Shown: positions 18,655-32,462 of the stretch, piece after piece | Numbering within the stretch: position 1 is the first letter of the stretch | How the letters are laid out: each line of letters begins with the position of its first letter | Assembly: GCF_004801315.1 (NCBI RefSeq) | Contig: NZ_SSNW01000035.1 | Coordinates: 1-53,119 of the forward strand | Source of the DNA: Deinococcus sp. Arct2-2 | GTDB taxonomy: Bacteria; Deinococcota; Deinococci; Deinococcales; Deinococcaceae | DNA: 53,119 nt | Direction of reading: 5' to 3' | The notes under the pieces: generated by a model | What the model was told of the DNA's origin: nothing | Databases searched by the model: none | Seen by the model: only the letters and a program-made list of their open reading frames with translations | Translations under genes and position numbers: made by a program

Positions 18655-19830
18655 ATGCCCCTAGACCGCCGCGATTTTCTTAAATATTCGGCCCTCGCCG
18701 TCGCCGCCACCAGCGGAATGCCCGGTTTTCTGGCGCGGGCAGCCACACAAGCCACCGGACAAAAAACACTCGTCGTTATTCAGCTTACGGGCGGCAACGA
18801 CGGCCTGAACACCCTGATCCCCTACAGCAACGGCGCGTACTACGCGGCCCGGCCCACCATCGCCATTCCCAAAAAAGACGTGCTGACGCTTGGGCCTGAC
18901 CTAGGGATGCACCCCAGCCTCAAACCGCTGATGGGCCTCTGGGACGCGGGCCAGTTGGCGTGGATGGAAAATATCGGCTACCCGAATCCCAACCGCTCCC
19001 ACTTTGCGAGCATGGCAATTTGGCACACCGCCGACCCCACGCAGGCGCAGGCCGAAGGCTGGATTGGCCGCATTGCTGAGAAGATCGGTGATCCCTTTTG
19101 TGCCAGCAACATCGGCTCCAGCACGCCGCAGGCCCTCCGCGCCGCCGAGTTCAGTTTGCCCAGCATCGACGCCGTAGACAATTTTCAGGTCAAGCTGCCC
19201 GCTGGCCTAGAAGGCGCGTTCGGGGCCATGCTGGACGCGCCCCGCAGTGGTGAGGCTGACTATCTGGTACGGGCCACTCGCCAAATGATGAGCAACACGC
19301 AAAAAGTTCAGGCCAATGTGGGCAAATACAAGGCCGGGGCGACTTACCCAGAAGGCAAATTTGCCACGCAACTGAAGGACGCGGCCCGCCTGATCGCGTC
19401 TGGCACGGGCCAGCGCATCCTGTATGTCAGCTTGGGCGGCTTCGATACTCACGCGGGGCAGCGCGGCGAGCAGGATGAATTGCTGGCGACGTTGGCCTCG
19501 GGCCTCGCTGCCTTCCAGACCGATTTGGAGCGGCAGGGCGTAGCCGAGCGTGTGGTGGTCATGGGCTTTTCGGAATTCGGGCGGCGCGTGGCCGAAAACG
19601 ACTCTGCCGGAACCGATCACGGGCAGGGCAGTGTGATGTTTGCGCTGGGTAAAGGCGTCAAGGGCGGCATTCACGGCGACAGTCCTGATCTGGAAGACCT
19701 GTCTCTGGGAGATATCAAATACAAGCAGGATTTCCGGGGCGTGTACGCGGGCGCACTGACGGGTTGGCTGGGCCTCAACGCCCGCGACATTCTGGGGGGA
19801 GACTTCAAAGGGCCGCAGTGGTTGGCCTGA
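18655..19830 (+). CDS. DUF1501 family protein, Tat-exported
   Basis: The 391-residue protein begins with a twin-arginine signal ([18 protein letters not shown]), so it is exported folded. The mature part resembles the alkaline-phosphatase-like/sulfatase fold of DUF1501: [38 protein letters not shown], and [31 protein letters not shown] near the end, with Asp/His residues suited to metal binding. The substrate is unknown. It is paired with the DUF1800 gene upstream and overlaps the haem-protein gene downstream by 13 bases. Confidence 0.88.
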   Translation: MPLDRRDFLKYSALAVAATSGMPGFLARAATQATGQKTLVVIQLTGGNDGLNTLIPYSNGAYYAARPTIAIPKKDVLTLGPDLGMHPSLKPLMGLWDAGQLAWMENIGYPNPNRSHFASMAIWHTADPTQAQAEGWIGRIAEKIGDPFCASNIGSSTPQALRAAEFSLPSIDAVDNFQVKLPAGLEGAFGAMLDAPRSGEADYLVRATRQMMSNTQKVQANVGKYKAGATYPEGKFATQLKDAARLIASGTGQRILYVSLGGFDTHAGQRGEQDELLATLASGLAAFQTDLERQGVAERVVVMGFSEFGRRVAENDSAGTDHGQGSVMFALGKGVKGGIHGDSPDLEDLSLGDIKYKQDFRGVYAGALTGWLGLNARDILGGDFKGPQWLA

Positions 19831-20300
19831 GGTTCACCGAAAAGCACGTTCTAGGCGGCTTGATTGCCCTTCTCGTCCTCACCGCCCCCGCCGCGCTTGC
19901 CCTGCCCAAATACCGCCTCCAAGCCATCACCCAATTCCATTTGGATGACGGCAGCGGTTTGGCGGCCCTCGACAGGCGCGTGATGTCGTGCAGCTATTGC
20001 CACGTCAAGGAGTCCGGCGGCGCACCATGGAACCCCTTTGGCGAGGCTATCCGCGCCACGTTTAAGGCCAACGCCGAAGCGGGTGGCAAGGCCAAATTCC
20101 CCGAAATCCTCTCTATCCTGCTGAAATCTGAACAAGACGCAGACGGCGACACCTATCCCGACGCGCTGGAAGTCTGGGCCAAAACGTTGCCGGGAGACGC
20201 GGAGAGTAAGCCAACGGAGCCGCTGGAGACGGTTCAGGCGGAGTTCGAGGCGGCGGGTGGGGTAGGGCAATTTGGGCCGCAGGAAACTGAGAAAAAGTAA
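19818..20300 (+). CDS. Exported protein with one CxxCH haem motif
   Basis: The 160-residue protein has an N-terminal hydrophobic signal ([18 protein letters not shown]) and, about residue 58, [24 protein letters not shown] is a class c haem attachment site, and the PWNPFG context is typical of small cytochrome-like partners of DUF1501/DUF1800. Near residue 104 the segment [14 protein letters not shown] is an EF-hand/thrombospondin-type calcium loop. The best start is GTG at 19818, inside the end of the DUF1501 gene, giving translational coupling. It may be an electron-transfer partner of the two upstream products; that is inference. Confidence 0.72.
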   Translation: MVGLRFTEKHVLGGLIALLVLTAPAALALPKYRLQAITQFHLDDGSGLAALDRRVMSCSYCHVKESGGAPWNPFGEAIRATFKANAEAGGKAKFPEILSILLKSEQDADGDTYPDALEVWAKTLPGDAESKPTEPLETVQAEFEAAGGVGQFGPQETEKK

Positions 20301-20303
20301 CGC

Positions 20304-20365
20304 GAATGTAGAGCGTGGAGCGTAGATCGTGGTTTGGCTGTTCCCACGATCCACGCTCCACATTC
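20304..20365. repeat. R1 hairpin, second copy
   Basis: Left arm 20304-20332 (GAATGTAGAGCGTGGAGCG, then TAGATCGTGG) and right arm 20344-20365 (CCACGATCCACGCTCCACA, then TTC) pair over about 20 bases, with a TTTGGCTGTTC loop. The TTTGGC loop start is also found in the copy at 41969-42019. Confidence 0.85.
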
Positions 20366-20384
20366 TGCTGTCCTCCTGCCCCTG

Positions 20385-20579
20385 TTATCCGTCCTCATCC
20401 TCCGGTTCCTCCACCGGGTGCGCCAGCGGTTGAAAGCGGGCGTGATCCTCGGTAGGCGTCCGGTTTTCGCGCTCGGCATCGGCGGGGCCGGTGTCTACGC
20501 CGCTGATCAACACTTCTCCACTAACAACCTCGCCCTGCTGGAAGTCGCCAGAGTGCTTGCCGCCGCTGGGTTGTGTCAT
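20385..20579 (-). CDS. Small acidic hypothetical protein, 64 aa
   Basis: The protein starts MTQPSGGKHSGDFQQGEVVSG and ends HPVEEPEDEDG. It is hydrophilic, with an acidic tail, and I recognise no domain. A TAGACT box (20587-20592) lies seven bases before the ATG, a promoter/start arrangement repeated in several genes of this window. An in-frame ATG further upstream (20693) would cross that box and overlap the tetR promoter, so it is not used. It is divergent from tetR. Confidence 0.55.
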   Translation of the reverse strand: MTQPSGGKHSGDFQQGEVVSGEVLISGVDTGPADAERENRTPTEDHARFQPLAHPVEEPEDEDG

Positions 20580-20677
20580 ACCCCGCAGTCTAGGCCCGTG
20601 TCGGGGGTGTTGGGTGTGCGCCCGCTCAAGGCACACACAGCAATTGTCACCCTCCCTACGGTCAGGCTGCCCCATTA

Positions 20678-20693
20678 GCGAGTAAATACTCAC
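20678..20693. promoter_or_regulatory. TetR operator in the tetR promoter
   Basis: GCGAGTAAATACTCAC is a near-perfect inverted repeat (half-sites GAGT and ACTC around AAAT). It covers the probable -10 region (AATACT) and ends two bases before the tetR ATG, which fits autorepression. The same half-sites and spacing occur at 21353-21368. Confidence 0.7.
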
Positions 20694-20695
20694 TT

Positions 20696-21280
20696 ATGGC
20701 CCGCCCCCGCATTATCAGCGACGAACAAATCACGGCGGCGGCCCGTGAAGTGTTTCTAGAACATGGATTTTCGGCTACCACTGCCGAAATTGCGCGGCGT
20801 GCCGGGATTTCTGAAGGCACGCTGTTTAAACGCTTTCCCACTAAGGAGGACATTTTTGAGGAAGTGGTGGGGCTGCGCGAGGCTCCCCTTTGGCGCGAAA
20901 ATCTGAATGCACAAGTGGGCTGCGGCGACGTGCGGCGCAATCTGGAACGTGCCGCGTTAGAACTCCTAGAGGCCGCCGCCCGCCTGCTGCCCAACCTAAT
21001 GCTGATGTTTTCTCGCGGGCAGGCCAACCCAATGTTGATGAAATTGGAAAACCCGATGCGTGAGGATACGCAGGCGGTGGCGGCCTACTTGCGGGCAGAA
21101 GTGGCGCTGGGACGGATTCGGCCTGTAGACGCCGACGTAACGGCGCTGCTGTGGATGGGCGCACTGACCCAGTACTTGCACCTCGAACACCTGATGCCCG
21201 ACCCCCACCGCCCGCCGATAGAAACAGGGCGACTGGTGCGCGGCGTGATGGATGTGCTGTGGCCGGGGCTAGAGCCGTGA
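20696..21280 (+). CDS. TetR-family repressor of the RND efflux operon
   Basis: The 194-residue regulator has the TetR DNA-binding domain in the first 50 residues: [43 protein letters not shown] is the helix-turn-helix plus the conserved KE-FP segment. The remainder is a helical ligand-binding/dimer domain without recognisable ligand motif. It lies 156 bases before an efflux operon in the same direction, and both promoters carry the same operator, so it most likely represses the pump genes and itself until an inducer binds. The ATG at 20696 directly follows the operator. Confidence 0.88.
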   Translation: MARPRIISDEQITAAAREVFLEHGFSATTAEIARRAGISEGTLFKRFPTKEDIFEEVVGLREAPLWRENLNAQVGCGDVRRNLERAALELLEAAARLLPNLMLMFSRGQANPMLMKLENPMREDTQAVAAYLRAEVALGRIRPVDADVTALLWMGALTQYLHLEHLMPDPHRPPIETGRLVRGVMDVLWPGLEP

Positions 21281-21320
21281 CCGTCCGGGCTGACCCTTCA
21301 GAGGGTGAGGTGGGAACCTT

Positions 21321-21368
21321 TTGACTGTCTTTCCCGTAAAGTCTGAAGATAAGTGAGTCTGCACTCGT
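21321..21368 (+). promoter_or_regulatory. Promoter and TetR operator of the RND operon
   Basis: TTGACT (21321-21326) and GAAGAT (21345-21350) with 18-base spacing form a plausible promoter. Just after it, GTGAGTCTGCACTCGT (21353-21368) repeats the GAGT-N4-ACTC operator of tetR over the transcription start. The first gene begins at 21437. Confidence 0.65.
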
Positions 21369-21436
21369 TAACTGCTCCGCCGCGTCCCCTTCTCACCACT
21401 ATTTTGCTCCCCTTTCCCCCGAGGTTGCCTGCCCCT

Positions 21437-22888
21437 ATGCGATTTTCCTTGTCTGTGCCAATGTTTGTGTTACTGTCTGCGGCTTTGCTGCTGTGTTCGC
21501 CCGCCGCTTTTGCCCAAACTGCCCCGCCCACGCCCGCTCCTGTTGAAGCTGCCCCTGCCTCCGCTCTGGCTCCCGCCCCAGCCCTGACCCTCGCGCAAAC
21601 GCTGGCGCTGGTGCGGGCTTCTCCGGGGTGGCGTAGCGCCGATTTGCAGTACCGCTCGGCGCAACTGAGCCTAGACAGTGCCCGCGCCCGTGCTGGACTA
21701 AATGTCACGGTGGGCACCGACGCCAGCCTCGCCAAAGTGCCGCTGGATTCCGGCGACTGGTTAGGCAATGCCACGCTGACCGCGCAGGTGTCGGCCAGCG
21801 TGCTGCCTTGGTCGGCCACCTTCGAGGGCGTGCGGATTGCCGAACGCGCCCTGAACCGCGCTGGGGCCGACCTGCGCGACGCCCGCGTATCGCTGCTGGT
21901 GCAGGCGGTGCGGGCTTACGGCGCAGCGCGGGACGCCACTGCTGGTGCGGCGTTGGCCGAGGCTCAGGCCGCCCTTGCCGCCCGCCAACTGGAGGTGGCC
22001 CGCGCCCAGCGCACCGCCAACCTGATTCCCGAACTGGCCCTGCAAGAGCGTGACGCTGGCCTACAAAGTGCCCAAAACGCGCTGGCACAGGCCAGAACCG
22101 CCGTGAACTTGGCGGCGCGTGCGCTGGCGAATCTGCTCGGCCAAAGCGTGACGCTGCCTGCCACCGCTGCCGCCTTCGATGCCGTGCCGCCCCTGCCCGC
22201 CGCGCCCGCAGACGTAGACACCCTCGTAGCCCGCGCTCTGGTGGCCCGCCCCGAAGTGATCCGCGCCACCGTACAACTGGCCGACGCCGGGGCACAGCAA
22301 CGCGCCGCACAGCTCGATCTGTCCATTCCCGATATTTCTGCGGGCGTGCAGTACGGCCAACTGGGGAGCGGGCAAGGTGGGGCTGGGCGCACCGTGGGCG
22401 GCAGCCTGAACGTGAAATCGGGCGTGGCGGCGGCGCAGATCAGCTTTCCCTTACGCGATCCGGGCGAAACGGCCAAAACCGGACTGGCCCTGAGCTTGAA
22501 CGCCAGCCTGCCCGTGTTCGGCAGCGGCAAAGGCACCGCCCTAGCGAGCGCCACTGTAGGCCAGCGAGCCGCAGCGTTGGCCCTCGATTCTGCCCGCCAA
22601 AGCGTAGACCTCGACGTGCGCCAAAAGGCAGCCGACCTGCTGACCGCGCTTGACCGGGCAGAGGAAGCGGCCTCGGCGTTGGCCCGCGCACAGGCCAGCC
22701 TGACCACCACCCGCGCCCGCTTGGAAGCTGGGTTGGTCACGCCGCTGGACGTAGCGCAGGCCGAACTGAGCGCCGCACAAGCCCAGAACGCGCTGAACGC
22801 CGCCACAGCCAACGCTTACGTGTCCTCGCTCCTGCTTGCACAGGCCAGCACCGAACTTGACCCGACTTTGCTGAATGGGGGTTTTTAG
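21437..22888 (+). CDS. TolC-family outer-membrane efflux protein
   Basis: The 483-residue protein has a signal peptide (MRFSLSVPMFVLLSAALLLC, ending AAFAQ) and the two alternating alpha-helical repeats of outer-membrane efflux proteins. Each half contains Ala/Gln-rich coiled-coil segments such as RAGADLRDARVSLLVQAVRA and ARARLEAGLVTPLDVAQAEL. The family forms a trimeric channel across the outer envelope that docks to an RND pump through the adaptor. The ATG at 21437 is preferred to one at 21353 because the signal peptide begins there and because 21353 lies in the operator. It is the first gene of the operon. Confidence 0.85.
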   Translation: MRFSLSVPMFVLLSAALLLCSPAAFAQTAPPTPAPVEAAPASALAPAPALTLAQTLALVRASPGWRSADLQYRSAQLSLDSARARAGLNVTVGTDASLAKVPLDSGDWLGNATLTAQVSASVLPWSATFEGVRIAERALNRAGADLRDARVSLLVQAVRAYGAARDATAGAALAEAQAALAARQLEVARAQRTANLIPELALQERDAGLQSAQNALAQARTAVNLAARALANLLGQSVTLPATAAAFDAVPPLPAAPADVDTLVARALVARPEVIRATVQLADAGAQQRAAQLDLSIPDISAGVQYGQLGSGQGGAGRTVGGSLNVKSGVAAAQISFPLRDPGETAKTGLALSLNASLPVFGSGKGTALASATVGQRAAALALDSARQSVDLDVRQKAADLLTALDRAEEAASALARAQASLTTTRARLEAGLVTPLDVAQAELSAAQAQNALNAATANAYVSSLLLAQASTELDPTLLNGGF

Positions 22889-23022
22889 GGGGCGCTAGAC
22901 AGCACATTGTGTGACGAATAAGCCTCTAAATTCCCTGTGACCTAAAACGTAAATTTCTCGCCCACCACGCCTTTCCCACTCACCACTGACCACTCACCAC
23001 TCACCTTTTTCGGAGGCCACCC

Positions 23023-24078
23023 ATGACCCGTACCCTGACCCGTTCTGTTGCCCTGCTGCTCACCCTCGGCCTCTCTTTGGCGGCCAGTGCTTCTGCCCAA
23101 GCCGTGAGCCTCTCGCTAGAAAGTGCCGTGACCCGCGCCCTCGCCAGCGGCCCCGACGTAACCACCGCCCGCGCCAATTTGCAAAAGGCGCAGGCCAACC
23201 TGAAGGCGGTGCAGGCTGATCCCACGTCTATCATCACCACGCTGACGCAGGCCCAGCAGGACGCGGCGGCGCAGGCCGCGACGCTGGACGGCACCAAGCT
23301 GAATATTGCCCAGACCGTGCTGGGGCAGTACGTGGGTGCATTTGAAGCCGCCGGACGGGTGAACCTGAACGCTGCTCAGGTGGCGCTGGACGAACGCAAT
23401 TTGGCGATTGCCCGCGCCCGCCTTCAGGCCCGCGTGGCGACCCAACTGGATGTGAACCGCGCCCAGACCAGCCTGAACCAGAACCGTCAGGAATTGGCCG
23501 ACGCCCGCGCCCAGCAGCCTGTCTTGGAAGCGCAACTGGCCCGCACCATCGGCCTGCCCACCGGGACCGACCTGACATTGAGCGCCCCGCCTGCCCCGCC
23601 CAAGCCCACGCTGACGCTGGCGGGCCTGCAATCGGGCCTAGACAAGCGCTTGCCTTCGCTCGTGCAAGCCGCGCAGGGCGTCAGTTTTGCCAATTTGCAG
23701 GTCACGCTGGCCGACAACGATTACACCCCGGTTCGCACCCTGCAAGACGCCCGGACTTCGCTGGCCAACGCGCAACGCAGCCTTGACGACGCCGCCCGCG
23801 CCTCTAATACGCAGGTGCGCGACGCCTACCGCAGCCTCAGCGACGCGCAGGAACGGGTGGCCTTGGCCCGCCAGAGCAGCGCCAATGCCCAAACCAGTCT
23901 GACGCAGGCACAGGCCCGCCTGAAAGCCGGAACTGCCGCCGCCGTAGAAGTGCAGCAGGCGCAGGTGCAGGCACAGCAGTCGGCCTTTGTCGTCATTCAG
24001 GCCCAAAACAACCTGTGGCGGGCACTGGCGGCGCTGTCCACGGCGTCGGGCAATGACGTAACCGGACTGGTGAGGTGA
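23023..24078 (+). CDS. Second, shorter TolC-family protein
   Basis: This 351-residue product has a signal peptide ([18 protein letters not shown], ending ASAQA) and long Ala/Gln-rich coiled-coil stretches of the outer-membrane efflux family ([38 protein letters not shown], then a second set near residue 270). It is about 100 residues shorter than ordinary TolC proteins, and the first repeat seems reduced. It follows the larger TolC gene after 134 bases and overlaps the adaptor gene by four (GTGA). Two channel-type proteins beside one pump is unusual; this one may form the channel with a different partner or serve as a structural coiled coil. Confidence 0.82.
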   Translation: MTRTLTRSVALLLTLGLSLAASASAQAVSLSLESAVTRALASGPDVTTARANLQKAQANLKAVQADPTSIITTLTQAQQDAAAQAATLDGTKLNIAQTVLGQYVGAFEAAGRVNLNAAQVALDERNLAIARARLQARVATQLDVNRAQTSLNQNRQELADARAQQPVLEAQLARTIGLPTGTDLTLSAPPAPPKPTLTLAGLQSGLDKRLPSLVQAAQGVSFANLQVTLADNDYTPVRTLQDARTSLANAQRSLDDAARASNTQVRDAYRSLSDAQERVALARQSSANAQTSLTQAQARLKAGTAAAVEVQQAQVQAQQSAFVVIQAQNNLWRALAALSTASGNDVTGLVR

Positions 24079-25390
24079 GGCGAATGGGGCTTCTTTCTGC
24101 CAAATCACCCCTTGCCTTGACGTTGCTGACCCTGACGCTGCTGGTGGCCTGCACGCCCCCCGGCGGCAACACGGCGGCAGACGGTGAAGCCAAACCCGCC
24201 GCCGCGACGACCAGCAATGATCTGGACGCCGCCCCCGCCAAAACCACCACCCTCGGTGTGCGCGTGGTGGCTGCCAACACCGGAACCCTGAGTGTGCAGC
24301 GTACCTCTAGCGCCACCATTCAGGCCGACCGGGACAGCAATGTGGCGGCCCAGAGCGGCGGCAACGTGCTGCGGGTGCTGGTCACGGAAGGCGAGCAGGT
24401 TCGCGCCGGACAAGTCGTGGTGCAACTCGACGATTCTCAACAGCGACAAGCCTTAGAGAATGCCCGCCTTCAGGTGCAGCAGGCCCAGATCAATCTGAAT
24501 CAGACCCGCACCACCACCGGGCAGGCCACCACCTCGCTGAATGCGGCGGTGCAGGCAGCTCAGGCCACGCTGTCTCAGGCGCAGCAAAACGCCCAGAGCA
24601 GCGAAAGCTTGTACACGCTGGGAGGCATCAGCTTGGCCGACTTGCAGAGTGCGCGGGCGCAGCTGGCAACGGCACAAAGCCAGTTGGCGCAGGCCCGCAA
24701 TTCCTTGTCTCAGAACGGCCAGAACGCTCAGGGCAGCGTGCCGCTTCAGCAGGCTCAACTCAGCAGCGCACAGGCCGGAGTGCGTCAGGCCGAAGAAAAT
24801 CTGGCCCGCACGGCGGTTCGCGCTCCTTTTGCGGGCACGGTGGCGAGCCTGAATGCACAAGTCGGAGAATTCGCGGGGCAGGGCAGCACGGTGTTTAGGT
24901 TAGTCGACCCCGGTTCTATCAAGGTGCAGTTCAATGCCACGCCCGCCGACGCCGCTGCCCTGACTGCGGGAACCAAACTGAACCTCGGCTACGGCGGCGT
25001 CAATTATGTGGCCACCGTGCAGGACAGCCCCCGGATTGCCGGAGCAGACCGCCTCGTGCCCATCACGGCGCGGGTGCAGGGCGGCGCGGCGTTGCCGGTG
25101 GGAGCCAGCGCACAAGCCCGCTACCGCGCCACTTTGGGGCAGGGCGTCCTGATTCCCAGCGGGGCCGTGCAGGTCGACAGCGGCGAAAATGCGGTGTATT
25201 TGGCGGCAGGCAACGTGGCGCGGCGTCAGGCGGTCACGGTGGTGGCCGAATCCGGTGGTCAAGTGGCGGTGCGCGGGCTAGAGGCTGGCGCACAGGTCAT
25301 TTCTCCGGTGCCGCCTAGCCTACAAGACGGCGCGGCGATCCGGGTAGAAACCGCTGCCGCATCTGGAAGCACTGCTGGAGGAGACGCTCC

Positions 25391-25394
<4 letters not shown>
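24075..25394 (+). CDS. RND periplasmic adaptor lipoprotein (HlyD/AcrA type)
   Basis: The 439-residue membrane-fusion protein has a lipoprotein signal ([12 protein letters not shown], lipid-anchored cysteine near residue 26). A biotinyl-lipoyl-like half-motif follows ([25 protein letters not shown]), then a long alpha-helical hairpin rich in Gln/Ala, and the second lipoyl half ([23 protein letters not shown]), with beta-barrel domains at the C-terminus. It links the inner-membrane pump to the TolC channel. GTG at 24075 overlaps the previous stop; an ATG at 24084 is an alternative start. It overlaps the pump gene as ATGA (25391-25394). Confidence 0.88.
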
Positions 25395-28846
<3,452 letters not shown>

Positions 28847-28865
28847 AGAAACTTACGTTTTGTGG

Positions 28866-28895
28866 CCCCCTTTTCTGTGTGGAGAGGGGGTTTTT
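28866..28895 (+). terminator. Intrinsic terminator of the RND operon
   Basis: CCCCCTTTTC and GAGAGGGGG pair around TGTGTG and are followed by TTTTT (28891-28895). It lies 20 bases after the pump stop codon. Confidence 0.8.
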
Positions 28896-28915
28896 GTTGG
28901 CTAAGTTTTTGGGTA

Positions 28916-29029
28916 GACCCCCCAGTCTGCTTTGCAGCCAGCCCCCCTTAAAGGGGAGCGCAACTGCTTTAGTCCTCCCCTCTAAGGGGGGGCGTTGCGC
29001 TAGCAACGGGGGGGTTCACCTTCCACCTT
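28916..29029. repeat. Intergenic repeat R2, copy 3
   Basis: Nearly the same as 15186-15295, including CCCCCCAGTCTGCTTT, CCCCCTTAAAGGGG and CCTCTAAGGGGGGGCGTTGC. With the terminator it occupies most of the 355-base gap before the metallopeptidase gene. The remainder holds a TAGAAT box at 29099-29104, a candidate -10 for that gene. Confidence 0.85.
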
Positions 29030-29201
29030 AGCTGCCTCCAACCCAATCCAAAAGGCCAACCTAAAGGCGCGGTCAGCGTTTTCCCCTGCCCCCCGGCCTA
29101 GAATGCGCCTCATACAGCCGCGCAGTGTCCCGGCCTTGCCGTCAGCGTGCGTGCAGGGAGAGCGGGTGCGCGGCCACCCTATCAAAGAGGAGAACGCCGT
29201 T

Positions 29202-30077
29202 ATGGACTGGAAAAATCTTCCGAGCAGTGGGGGCGGAGTGCAAGATCGGCGGGGCGGCGGTGGCCTGCCGGGCGGCGGCATCGCGGTGGGCGGAATCGGC
29301 GGCCTTGTCATTGCACTGATTGCCATGTTCTTTGGCGTAGACCCCAGCGTCATTTTGGGCGGCGGTTCGCAGTCCACGCCCACGCAGCAATCTCAGACAC
29401 AGCAGTCTCAAACGCAGGGCCAAGCGCCCGCCAACGACGAAAGCTACCAATTCGTAGACCGGGTGTTGGGCAGCACCAATCAGGTCTGGACGGGTGTGTT
29501 TCAGCAGTCGGGCCGCACCTATACCAAGCCTACGCTGGTGCTGTTTACAGGCGGCACCACCAGTGGATGTGGCAACGCCAACAGCGCTGTCGGGCCGTTT
29601 TATTGCCCACTGGACAATAAGATTTATCTGGACACCAGCTTTTTTGCCACCATGCAAAAGCGCTTGGGCGGCGGCGGCGACTTTGCCTTCGCCTACGTGA
29701 TCGCGCATGAAGTGGGCCACCACGTTCAGAACGAACTCGGCATTGCCGATCAGGTAGAACGCGCCCAGCGCCAAGCCCGTAGCGAGGCCGAATCTAACCG
29801 CTATAGCGTGGGGCTGGAATTGCAGGCCGACTGCTTTGCGGGCGTGTGGGGCAACAAGGTCCGCAGCACCGAAGCGGCCAACCTGACCGACGCCGATATT
29901 ACGCAGGCGCTGAATACTGCCGCCGCCATCGGTGACGACGCGTTGCAGCGCCAAGGTCAAGGCTATGTGGTACCCGACAGCTTTACGCACGGCAGCAGCC
30001 AGCAGCGCGTGACTTGGTTCAAGCGCGGCTTTACCAGCGGCGACGCCAGCCAGTGCGACACTTTCAAGGCCAATTGA
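29202..30077 (+). CDS. Neutral zinc metallopeptidase (YpfJ family)
   Basis: The 291-residue protein begins with a glycine/arginine-rich stretch ([20 protein letters not shown]), a single membrane helix (about residues 30-46), a Gln/Thr/Ser-rich linker (about 58-75) and then the YpfJ-type peptidase domain. The HExxH site is H169-E170-V-G-H173, followed by the downstream helix [12 protein letters not shown], whose glutamate/aspartate provides the third zinc ligand. [16 protein letters not shown], before the active site, is characteristic. Family substrates are not known. The start is set by an AGAGGAG about ten bases before ATG 29202. Confidence 0.85.
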   Translation: MDWKNLPSSGGGVQDRRGGGGLPGGGIAVGGIGGLVIALIAMFFGVDPSVILGGGSQSTPTQQSQTQQSQTQGQAPANDESYQFVDRVLGSTNQVWTGVFQQSGRTYTKPTLVLFTGGTTSGCGNANSAVGPFYCPLDNKIYLDTSFFATMQKRLGGGGDFAFAYVIAHEVGHHVQNELGIADQVERAQRQARSEAESNRYSVGLELQADCFAGVWGNKVRSTEAANLTDADITQALNTAAAIGDDALQRQGQGYVVPDSFTHGSSQQRVTWFKRGFTSGDASQCDTFKAN

Positions 30078-30105
30078 GCCTCTGCTGATCTGGTATCAAA
30101 TTGCG

Positions 30106-30219
30106 ATGATCCGCGAGAATCACCCTAGTGGAGCGCGCAGCAAAAAGTACGAGCTGGCGGCGATGGACGAAGATCCGGTGGGGTTGCGGATGTTCGGGAA
30201 TCAGAGCAAGTTCGTATGA
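30106..30219 (+). other. Orphan open frame, possible gene remnant, 37 codons
   Basis: The gap 30078-30322 contains an open frame reading MIRENHPSGARSKKYELAAM and ending LRMFGNQSKFV, with codon use like real genes. The frame stays open upstream back to the previous stop region (PLLIWYQIA before it). I do not recognise it. It could be the C-terminus of a lost gene or a short gene without visible ribosome site. Confidence 0.25.
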
Positions 30220-30322
30220 CGACACGGCCTCTCATGCCGCTTGGCCTTAATCTGTGTTGGGCAAGACTTCACCCGCCCCTACGGGCAGCGCACCTACACT
30301 GCAACCCACGGAGGATTCACAC

Positions 30323-30970
<648 letters not shown>

Positions 30971-30985
30971 GGTTTTAAGGTGAGG

Positions 30986-31024
30986 CAGGGTAGGCCCATT
31001 CGGTGCTTGCCCTGTTTTGTTTTT
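30986..31024 (+). terminator. Intrinsic terminator after the SRPBCC gene
   Basis: CAGGGTAGGC (30986-30995) pairs with GCTTGCCCTG (31005-31014) around CCATTCGGT, with two wobble pairs, and is followed by TTTTGTTTTT. Confidence 0.7.
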
Positions 31025-31050
31025 GCCCGTCCTAATTTTTTGAGAGTCGG

Positions 31051-31374
31051 CTAGTCTTCCGTTTTCTCTGTCTCTGCCGCCTCCGCCACTACTGCCGACC
31101 CAGCCTCCACCACCGTCAGAGAGCGCAATGTGGCCCCCTGATGCCAGCCGTACTGCGGATCTATCAGGCCCAGCGTGGCGGCAATAGCGCGGGCGTTGGC
31201 TCCATCGGGTTCACCGTCGAGGCAAAATAGGAGGAAGCGCCGCCCACCGGGGGCAATGCGAATAAACAAGTCGGTGCCGATTTCCAGTTGTTGAGTGCGG
31301 CTGAATTTTTCGGCGCGGGCCTGTGCGAATTTCAGGGCGTCGCGGATTTTAACGGTGACGGTGGGGTTACTCAT
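31051..31374 (-). CDS. Hypothetical protein, 107 aa
   Basis: The protein begins MSNPTVTVKIRDALKFAQAR and contains LEIGTDLFIRIAPGGRRFLLFCLDGEPDGANARAIAATLGL, which looks like a compact alpha/beta domain; the last 25 residues are Ala/Glu-rich. No family is recognised and there is no signal or membrane segment. It lies between the terminator of the SRPBCC gene and the second TetR gene, on the same strand as the latter but separated from it by 133 bases in which no further gene is seen. Confidence 0.55.
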   Translation of the reverse strand: MSNPTVTVKIRDALKFAQARAEKFSRTQQLEIGTDLFIRIAPGGRRFLLFCLDGEPDGANARAIAATLGLIDPQYGWHQGATLRSLTVVEAGSAVVAEAAETEKTED

Positions 31375-31507
31375 GGTTGCTCCGTTGGCGCTTGGGTGTT
31401 GTTCCCAACGCCAGCCGAGTGAAACGAGAAGGAGAAAAGCTGGGTTTCGCGGAGTGGATGCCCTGCGGGTGGGGTTGACGCAGGGCAGGAATGCAGCGGA
31501 ATCCAGT

Positions 31508-32161
31508 TCATGGGCGCTCCGGGCCAGCTGACACGGGAGCCGCCTGCAAACCCGTCAGCAGCATATCGGCGTACTGTTCGGCCACGTCGCGCGGGGTCAT
31601 GCTGCCGCCGGGGCGATACCACGTATAGGCCCAGTTCACCGCCGACAAGATCAGGTTGGCTGTCATTTTGGGGTCGAGGTCAGGGCGCAGGCTGCCTTCC
31701 TTGATGCCCTGAATCACCAGATCGCGGTAAAAAGCGTCGATGGTGTCGCGCCAGTTGGTCACGCGGGTATAGGCTTCGGGCGACAGGTGCTTCCACTCGT
31801 GAAAAAACACGGTGGCGCTCTCCATATTGTCGGCCACCACGCGAATATGGCGGTGCATCGCCTCGCGGATTTTTTCGGGGGCGGGCAGCGAATCGCCGCG
31901 CAACGTAAACAGTGCGCCGTCAAATTGCCGCGCAGCGCGGTCTACAATCCCGATCAACAGTTCGTCTTTAGAGGCGATGTGCGCGTACAGACTGCCGCCC
32001 TGCATCCCCAGTTGGCCCGCGAGGTCGCGCATAGAAGTCGCGTGGTAGCCGCGCTCCGAGAACAGGCGGCTGGCGACCTCATGAATCTGCTCGCGGCGCG
32101 GTTTGGTGGGCGCGGCAGGCGGCGCGGCGGGGGCTGGGGGGGGGCTGGAAGAATCCGTCAT
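31508..32161 (-). CDS. TetR-family regulator
   Basis: The 217-residue protein starts with a proline/alanine-rich tail (about 20 residues) and then a TetR DNA-binding domain: [47 protein letters not shown]. The ligand domain includes [16 protein letters not shown] and ends [13 protein letters not shown], like regulators of fatty-acid or phenylacetate catabolism. Its targets are not visible here; the neighbouring sugar importer has its own LacI regulator. The start at 32161 is preferred over 32290 since the upstream frame is low-complexity and crosses a likely promoter. Confidence 0.8.
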   Translation of the reverse strand: MTDSSSPPPAPAAPPAAPTKPRREQIHEVASRLFSERGYHATSMRDLAGQLGMQGGSLYAHIASKDELLIGIVDRAARQFDGALFTLRGDSLPAPEKIREAMHRHIRVVADNMESATVFFHEWKHLSPEAYTRVTNWRDTIDAFYRDLVIQGIKEGSLRPDLDPKMTANLILSAVNWAYTWYRPGGSMTPRDVAEQYADMLLTGLQAAPVSAGPERP

Positions 32162-32292
32162 GGCAGGGGAGAACGCGGCAGGCGCGTAGAGGGTAGGGTA
32201 GCACGCCGCCGCGTCACCTAACGGGCGTTTGGTTTGTCCGGCTGGCAGGTGCGTCTTCGCGGAGGTCGCTCGGACAAATGCCTGAACCACCT

Positions 32293-32339
32293 AAAAAGTA
32301 AAGCGTGACCACACCGACGCTCTGTCAGTCTGGTCACGC
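32293..32339 (-). terminator. Intrinsic terminator of the lacI-frcBCA operon
   Basis: On the minus strand GCGTGACCA pairs with TGGTCACGC (outer ends at 32339 and 32303), followed by TTTACTTTTTAG. It lies about 120 bases after frcA and upstream of the TetR gene. Confidence 0.75.
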
Positions 32340-32462
32340 CTTCATTTTGCGAACTAGCCAATAGTGTCAGTCAGTCTGCCGCCCTGAAACTTCTATCTTT
32401 TTCCAAAGTTCAGAGTATTCGGCCAGCACGCCCTTCCCACTCCCCACCCACAAAATTTGTTC

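Noticed and set aside
31371..31622. 83-codon minus-strand frame overlapping the TetR gene end
   Set aside because: It overlaps a well-supported gene over much of its length and has no ribosome site or recognisable content.
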